A DNA stretch of 11,095 nt, taken from positions 1 through 11,095 of the forward strand of contig LGRX02031608.1 of assembly GCA_001247695.2 (NCBI GenBank). Direction: 5' to 3'. The notes under the pieces were generated by a model. It did not search any database, was not told the DNA's origin, and saw only the letters and a list, made by a program, of their open reading frames with translations. The stretch's first letter is position 1. Every line of letters begins with the position of its first letter. Shown in pieces: positions 7,831-11,095 of the stretch. The stretch comes from Cymbomonas tetramitiformis (taxonomy: Eukaryota > Chlorophyta > Pyramimonadophyceae > Pyramimonadales > Pyramimonadaceae). A program made the position numbers and the translations under genes.

Positions 7831-8660
7831 ATGTCGGTTGCACCTCCTGCACCGCTGTTTTGTGCACGTGGCTGCGTTGGGAGGACAGCTCCTCAGCCAC
7901 GCGCCGCGTGCACTGACGGTGCCTTGGCGCGAATGTAGTTGTTGGTGTGTTTTTCATTCAAACTTCATGCTCGGACCACCTGCGCCTGCTTTCCCCGCCT
8001 GATGCGGAAGGCTTCTTGCACCGTGCTCTGCAGTTGGGACCCGAGGAAGAAGTACTTGCAGTGCAAGCCATTGCAGAAAGAGGCCAGCCGCGGGAATTGC
8101 ACGTACAGGTGCTGTGGCACACGCACACCACAACGTGGGAGCCCGTGACCGGGAGGCACCTCAACACCTCCATCCTCGCCCTCCCCATGTTCCGGGAGTA
8201 TGTTATGCGCGCAAACCGCCCTGACCCAGTGCCAAGCGATCTGCCCCTCTGCGGGCACGCCAATTGGTTCTGCTCGGTGTGCGCTTCGTCCTACAACCCT
8301 GAGGATGCTGACAACGACCAGATTGAGCGGGGGGTGGTTTACACCCCCCCCAGACGAAGGCTCCGGCTTAACGGCTGCCGGGCTGGCCTCTGCTGGGAGT
8401 GCTACCAGCGGATCATGCAACACCAGAGGCGCACCGCCCGCCGATGTCCTCAGTGCAATCGGTTCTTTGAGCACCCGGGTGGCAACTGGGATGAAGAGCC
8501 CATCCCTGAGGACCTGCTGCAAGGGGTGCATGAGCGCCTGACATTGAAGCTCGCACGTGCCAGCACGGAGAAAGCACGCCGCGACATACAGAGGTCGATT
8601 GATGACATGCCGCTGCTTAACGCACAGCAATTGCGCCTGCGGAAGAAATTGCAACAGTAG
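7831..8660 (+). CDS. degenerate RING-like zinc-finger protein with helical tail
   Basis: The model joins exon 1 at 7831-7867 (MSVAPPAPLFCA) to an exon at 7939-8660, ending in TAG. The second exon is open as one long frame but has no usable ATG before residue 81 of that frame (counted from 7947), so a spliced start is needed. Zinc ligands in that count are Cys102/His104, Cys109/Cys112, Cys144, Cys149/Cys152 and Cys167/Cys170 (CSVC...GCRAGLCWEC...RRCPQC; DNA about 8250-8456). The order fits a cross-brace RING, but the usual His between the third and fourth pairs is replaced by Ala, and Cys102/His104 may substitute. RING proteins usually act as ubiquitin E3 ligases; with a missing ligand that role is inference only. 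Residues 187-237 are predicted helical and basic (LKLARASTEKARRDI, LRLRKKLQQ). It lies next to the OTU gene and shares its ATGTCGGTT start. Confidence 0.7.
7868..7938 (+). other. probable intron of the RING-like gene, 71 nt
   Basis: The donor is GTGGCT (7868), or alternatively GTGCAC at 7862. CTGAC lies at 7913-7917 and the acceptor is ATGTAG, 21-22 nt later. Either donor restores frame between the ATG exon and the RING ORF. Confidence 0.5.
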
Positions 8661-8762
8661 AATTAGAGCGACTAGATTACAGGTGCTAGATGCCCGGTGG
8701 AACATATGCGGGTGGAGTAATGAACGGACGCACGTAACAAAGGCATATTAAACACACTCTGA

Positions 8763-8850
8763 GCATCCGCATCGAGCATATTGTTCATGTAGCGCGACTC
8801 AGGTGATATTGTGCATCAACATCGGGCAAGTTGTTTGTGCCGCGCGAGTC
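8763..8850. repeat. imperfect direct repeat, period 50 bp, upstream of the repeat-protein gene
   Basis: GCATCCGCATCGAGCATATT... from 8763 aligns with GCATCAACATCGGGCAAGTT... from 8813 over about 38 nt, roughly three quarters identical, including TTGTT and GCGCGA.TC. It lies in the spacer before the next gene and could be a promoter element or part of its leader. Confidence 0.5.
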
Positions 8851-8934
8851 GTCGAACGGTAATCTCGTCATTGTTACCACTGCCTACTTTGCATCCCGTG
8901 GAGCCCCTGGTCACATGTGGCTCTCGGGGTGCAG

Positions 8935-10303
8935 ACGAAGACAACCGCTCCCAAGAAGTCTCGCAGCTCCCTGGGCCAGAAGCGGATTCATTACGATATC
9001 GAATCCAGCATTCGCGCGGTGCCACCGGCATTTTGCCTGAAGGACAGGCTCATCGAGTGCAAGAAGAGGTCTATCAACAAGAGCACGGCAGCGCGTGAGC
9101 GGTTTGAGCTTTTGGTGTCTCACGTCCAGAAGAAACACAACCTCACGTATGAAGAAAGTCAGGCGAAGGTGACGGACCGGCTCATGAATCGTCGCCGGAC
9201 CGAGCTGAAGATGGCGGACAACAACATGGCAATCTTTCAAGCTCAGGACCTGCAGGCATGTAAAGAGTTCAACGCGACTGTCATATTAAGCAAGAAATGT
9301 CACCTCGTGATTCCACTGACCGCGGAAGACGCGGAACGTCAGCAGCAGACCAGGGTTCAACCCAACCCTACGAGCGACAGGCCGCTTCCGGAACGTGAGC
9401 CGGCGTTGAACGTCACGAGCGCGCAGGGGCAGGCAGTGCAACCAACGCCTGTGGTGGCAACCGCCACGAGCGACCGTTCGCTTCCGGTATGGGAGCCGGC
9501 GGCCACCGATACGGGCGCGCAGGGGCAGGCAGACTTACACCCAACGCCTGTGGTGGCATCCGCCACGAGCGACCGTTCGCTTCCGGTATGGGAGCCGGCG
9601 GCCACCGATACGGGCGCGCAGGGGCAGGCAGTACACCCAACGCCTGAGGCTGCAGCCGCAACGAATGACGTGCCAACAGCCGCTGTGGAAATGACGCCCC
9701 GCACCCGAGCTAGGCGGCACCGCATGTTGAAAATGAGGAAGCCTGGCACCGCCAGCCGTGTGCAGCAGCTGGTTTGCGCCGTAGATGCATGTTGCACTCC
9801 AGTACGGCCAACCGCGCCGGCGGTGGCAACGCGCAAAAGCCCGAGGCATCCTGTGCCTGCTGCAGGTAGCGAGCAAGGTACGGGCTATCCAAAACTCATT
9901 GCACGGTCTACGCGTAGCTGCTTGTAGTGCTTGTATTTCTGCGCGCACCCAGCTGGCAACCGATCTAGGGTTCGTTGTCTATACCTATGCAACCCCTGTA
10001 CCGACGGGAGGAGTGCTGGGACGGCGAGCAGCCGACAGGCTGAAGCAGGCGCACGCCCTCAGGCAGGAGTGGACCTTCTCGGCCCCGGTTCCAAGGGAGA
10101 CCGTTGAGTTGGCCCACATTCCGGCGGCTGACTCGGCGGATGCAACTACTGGGACACCCACAGCAGCCGTGGCGGGAACAAAAACCCCCGTCACCAGCCC
10201 TACAACCAGAGCCCACGCAGCATACGCACGACGAAGGGATGCACTCTTGAAAGGTGCGGTCACACCACAGATGGGCCCTCTGCCGGTCTGCAAGGATGCC
10301 TGA
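8935..10303 (+). CDS. large basic protein with three tandem 32-33-residue repeats (5' end unresolved)
   Basis: The frame is open from 8863. Convincing coding begins around ACGAAG at 8935, just after a possible acceptor GGTGCAG; no in-frame ATG exists before 9184, so an upstream exon is likely (ATG 8690 before a GTAATG donor at 8717 is one candidate). Residues 1-120 from 8935 are Lys/Arg-rich and helical (TAPKKSRSSLGQKRIHYD, ERFELLVSHVQKKHNLTY). Three repeats follow (9370-9660, unit TSDRSLPVWEPAATDTGAQG plus a Pro-Thr-Pro spacer), then an Arg/Lys-rich segment (TPRTRARRHRMLKMRKPG). A 40-nt intron 9878-9917 joins this to a second exon (ACSACISARTQLATDLGFVV) ending at TGA 10301-10303, for about 442 aa. 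The second exon ends with a similar motif (TPTAAV...TRAHAAYARRRDALLKG), suggesting internal duplication. Composition suggests a disordered, nucleic-acid- or histone-binding protein, but no family is recognised. It may instead continue by splicing into the next gene. Confidence 0.65.
9370..9660 (+). repeat. three in-frame tandem repeats of 96-99 bp
   Basis: Units are 9370-9465 (96 bp), 9466-9564 (99 bp) and 9565-9660 (96 bp). Copies 2 and 3 are almost identical at DNA level over the first 70 nt, while copy 1 has diverged (PLPEREPALNVT versus SLPVWEPAATDT). The lengths keep the reading frame. Confidence 0.9.
9878..9917 (+). other. probable intron in the repeat-protein gene, 40 nt
   Basis: The donor is AAG|GTACGG, CTCAT lies at 9895-9899 and the acceptor is CGCGTAG, 18-19 nt later. 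It is phase 1 and connects two coding frames. An alternative donor CAG|GTAGCG at 9866 uses the same acceptor and phase. Confidence 0.5.
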
Positions 10304-11095
10304 TGATCCGGACTTTCCTTGTATGTGGTTCCCGGAAGTGCGCCACTGATATACAAAATGGGATTGGGCATTGGGCCGAGCAGCAAATAAGAGGAAATTG
10401 TGCGAACTGTTCGCCAAAGGCGAGCCTTGTTTCCCGGAGGACTTGGAACGCACCGTGCAACGCCTACTTCCGCAAGTGCGGCAGTTGCCAGAGAATGTGC
10501 TCATCCAGCACATTACACGAGTACACAAGGAGACGGGTGTACGGGTCATCATGAACCATGAAATATTTGAAACTGTGCTCCTGTCTGGGTTTGAGAATGT
10601 TTTCGTTGTGCACAAATTTACTGACGAGGTGAACGCCGTGGAGCGCCTTAAGAATCGATGGACGAAGGACATAAAAAACCGAGCTGAGCGGAGTAAAGCC
10701 GTGAAAGCAGCTTTCAAAGCCACATACCCCGCAGCAGGGGCGGCGGTTCAGGAACCCCGGGAGCCGAGGGCCAGGCGCACCACACGCACGAAGAAGAGCA
10801 TGGCCGAACCTTTGCCGCACATGATCCACGTCCTGCAGGCCGGGCGTAAGGCGCTCGCAGCCCGCACTCACCTCACGCCTGCCATGCGCAAGAAGCAGCG
10901 GATGACGGAGCTGACCGCCGCCGGGGTGGAAGAGCTCGAAGAGTGGTCGCATGACGCATTTGGCGAGGAGTACGCTGCCGTACAAGAGGACGAGGGAGGC
11001 ACGGAGCGGGAGCTCGTGGTGATGATCGGTAAGGAATGCTTTGAGCACGACACCCCCCTTGAGTGGCGCGCCCTGGGACACCCGGAGGTTATGCG
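10296..11095 (+). CDS. basic helical protein, partial at the right edge
   Basis: From 10350 to the window end one frame is open and strongly protein-like: NKRKLCELFAKGEPCFPEDL, a predicted alpha/beta segment (GVRVIMNHEIFETVLLSGFE), a Lys/Arg-rich linker (REPRARRTTRTKKS) and an acidic helical part (AAGVEELEEWSHDAFGEEY). Upstream the same frame starts at ATG 10296 (MPDDPDFP) but is broken by TGA 10347-10349. A GTATGT donor at 10321 with an acceptor GAG at 10380 (or CAG at 10383) removes that TGA in phase 1, giving at least 246 aa. The ATG overlaps the previous gene's TGA (10301-10303). Alternatively a donor at 10254 (GTGCGG, also phase 1) would fuse the previous protein directly to this one. 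No family is recognised. Confidence 0.6.
10321..10380 (+). other. probable intron, 60 nt (63 with the alternative acceptor)
   Basis: The donor is GTATGT, CTGAT lies at 10346-10350 and the acceptor is CCGAG or GAGCAG. Both acceptors preserve phase and remove an in-frame TGA. Confidence 0.5.

Noticed and set aside
7965..8705. Long minus-strand ORF of 246 codons
   Set aside because: It is antisense to the RING-like gene, arises from its GC-rich codon use and has no motif.
9357..9836. Minus-strand repeat-containing ORFs
   Set aside because: They are shadows of the three in-frame repeats on the plus strand.
9785..10303. Separate gene starting at ATG 9785
   Set aside because: Its first 100 nt overlap the better-supported frame of the repeat protein. 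A 40-nt intron at 9878-9917 joins the two frames more simply, though a separate gene is not excluded.

Overview
The window reads as nuclear DNA of a unicellular eukaryote (alga or other protist), or of a large DNA element living in one. It carries spliceosomal introns, many of only 40-95 nt. The repeated pattern is a GT donor, a branch-like CTNAY or TGTGAY about 20-25 nt before the end, and a terminal AG. Coding DNA is GC-rich, spacers are AT-rich, and there are no bacterial-style ribosome binding sites or operons. The species cannot be named from this sequence. All splice models are read by eye from frame, motif and phase, without transcript support.

Layout. Positions 1-910 hold the end of one or two plus-strand genes: an acidic small protein with one well-supported 46-nt intron, then a Pro-rich/acidic C-terminal exon. 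Positions 910-5740 hold no confident gene. They contain degenerate repeats (about 1560-1900), a diverged 165-bp tandem duplication (2011-2355), an interrupted (TA)n tract (2610-2709), a C-rich tract with a G-quadruplex motif on the minus strand (3480-3499), a nested palindrome (3792-3879) and one possible 93-codon gene (4094-4375).

Positions 5743-11095 form a dense run of plus-strand genes: a MYND zinc-finger protein, an acidic-tailed protein of unknown function, an OTU-family cysteine protease, a degenerate RING-like zinc-finger protein with a helical tail, a large basic protein with three tandem 32-33-residue repeats, and a further basic helical protein that runs off the right edge.

How they may work together. 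OTU domains are known as deubiquitinases or polyprotein proteases. RING folds usually belong to ubiquitin ligases, and MYND fingers bind proline-rich peptides. Side by side they suggest a ubiquitin-signalling or mobile-element/virus-derived gene block, but that is inference from adjacency. The OTU and RING-like genes both begin ATGTCGGTT and both appear to carry a small intron after a very short first exon, which hints at shared origin or regulation.
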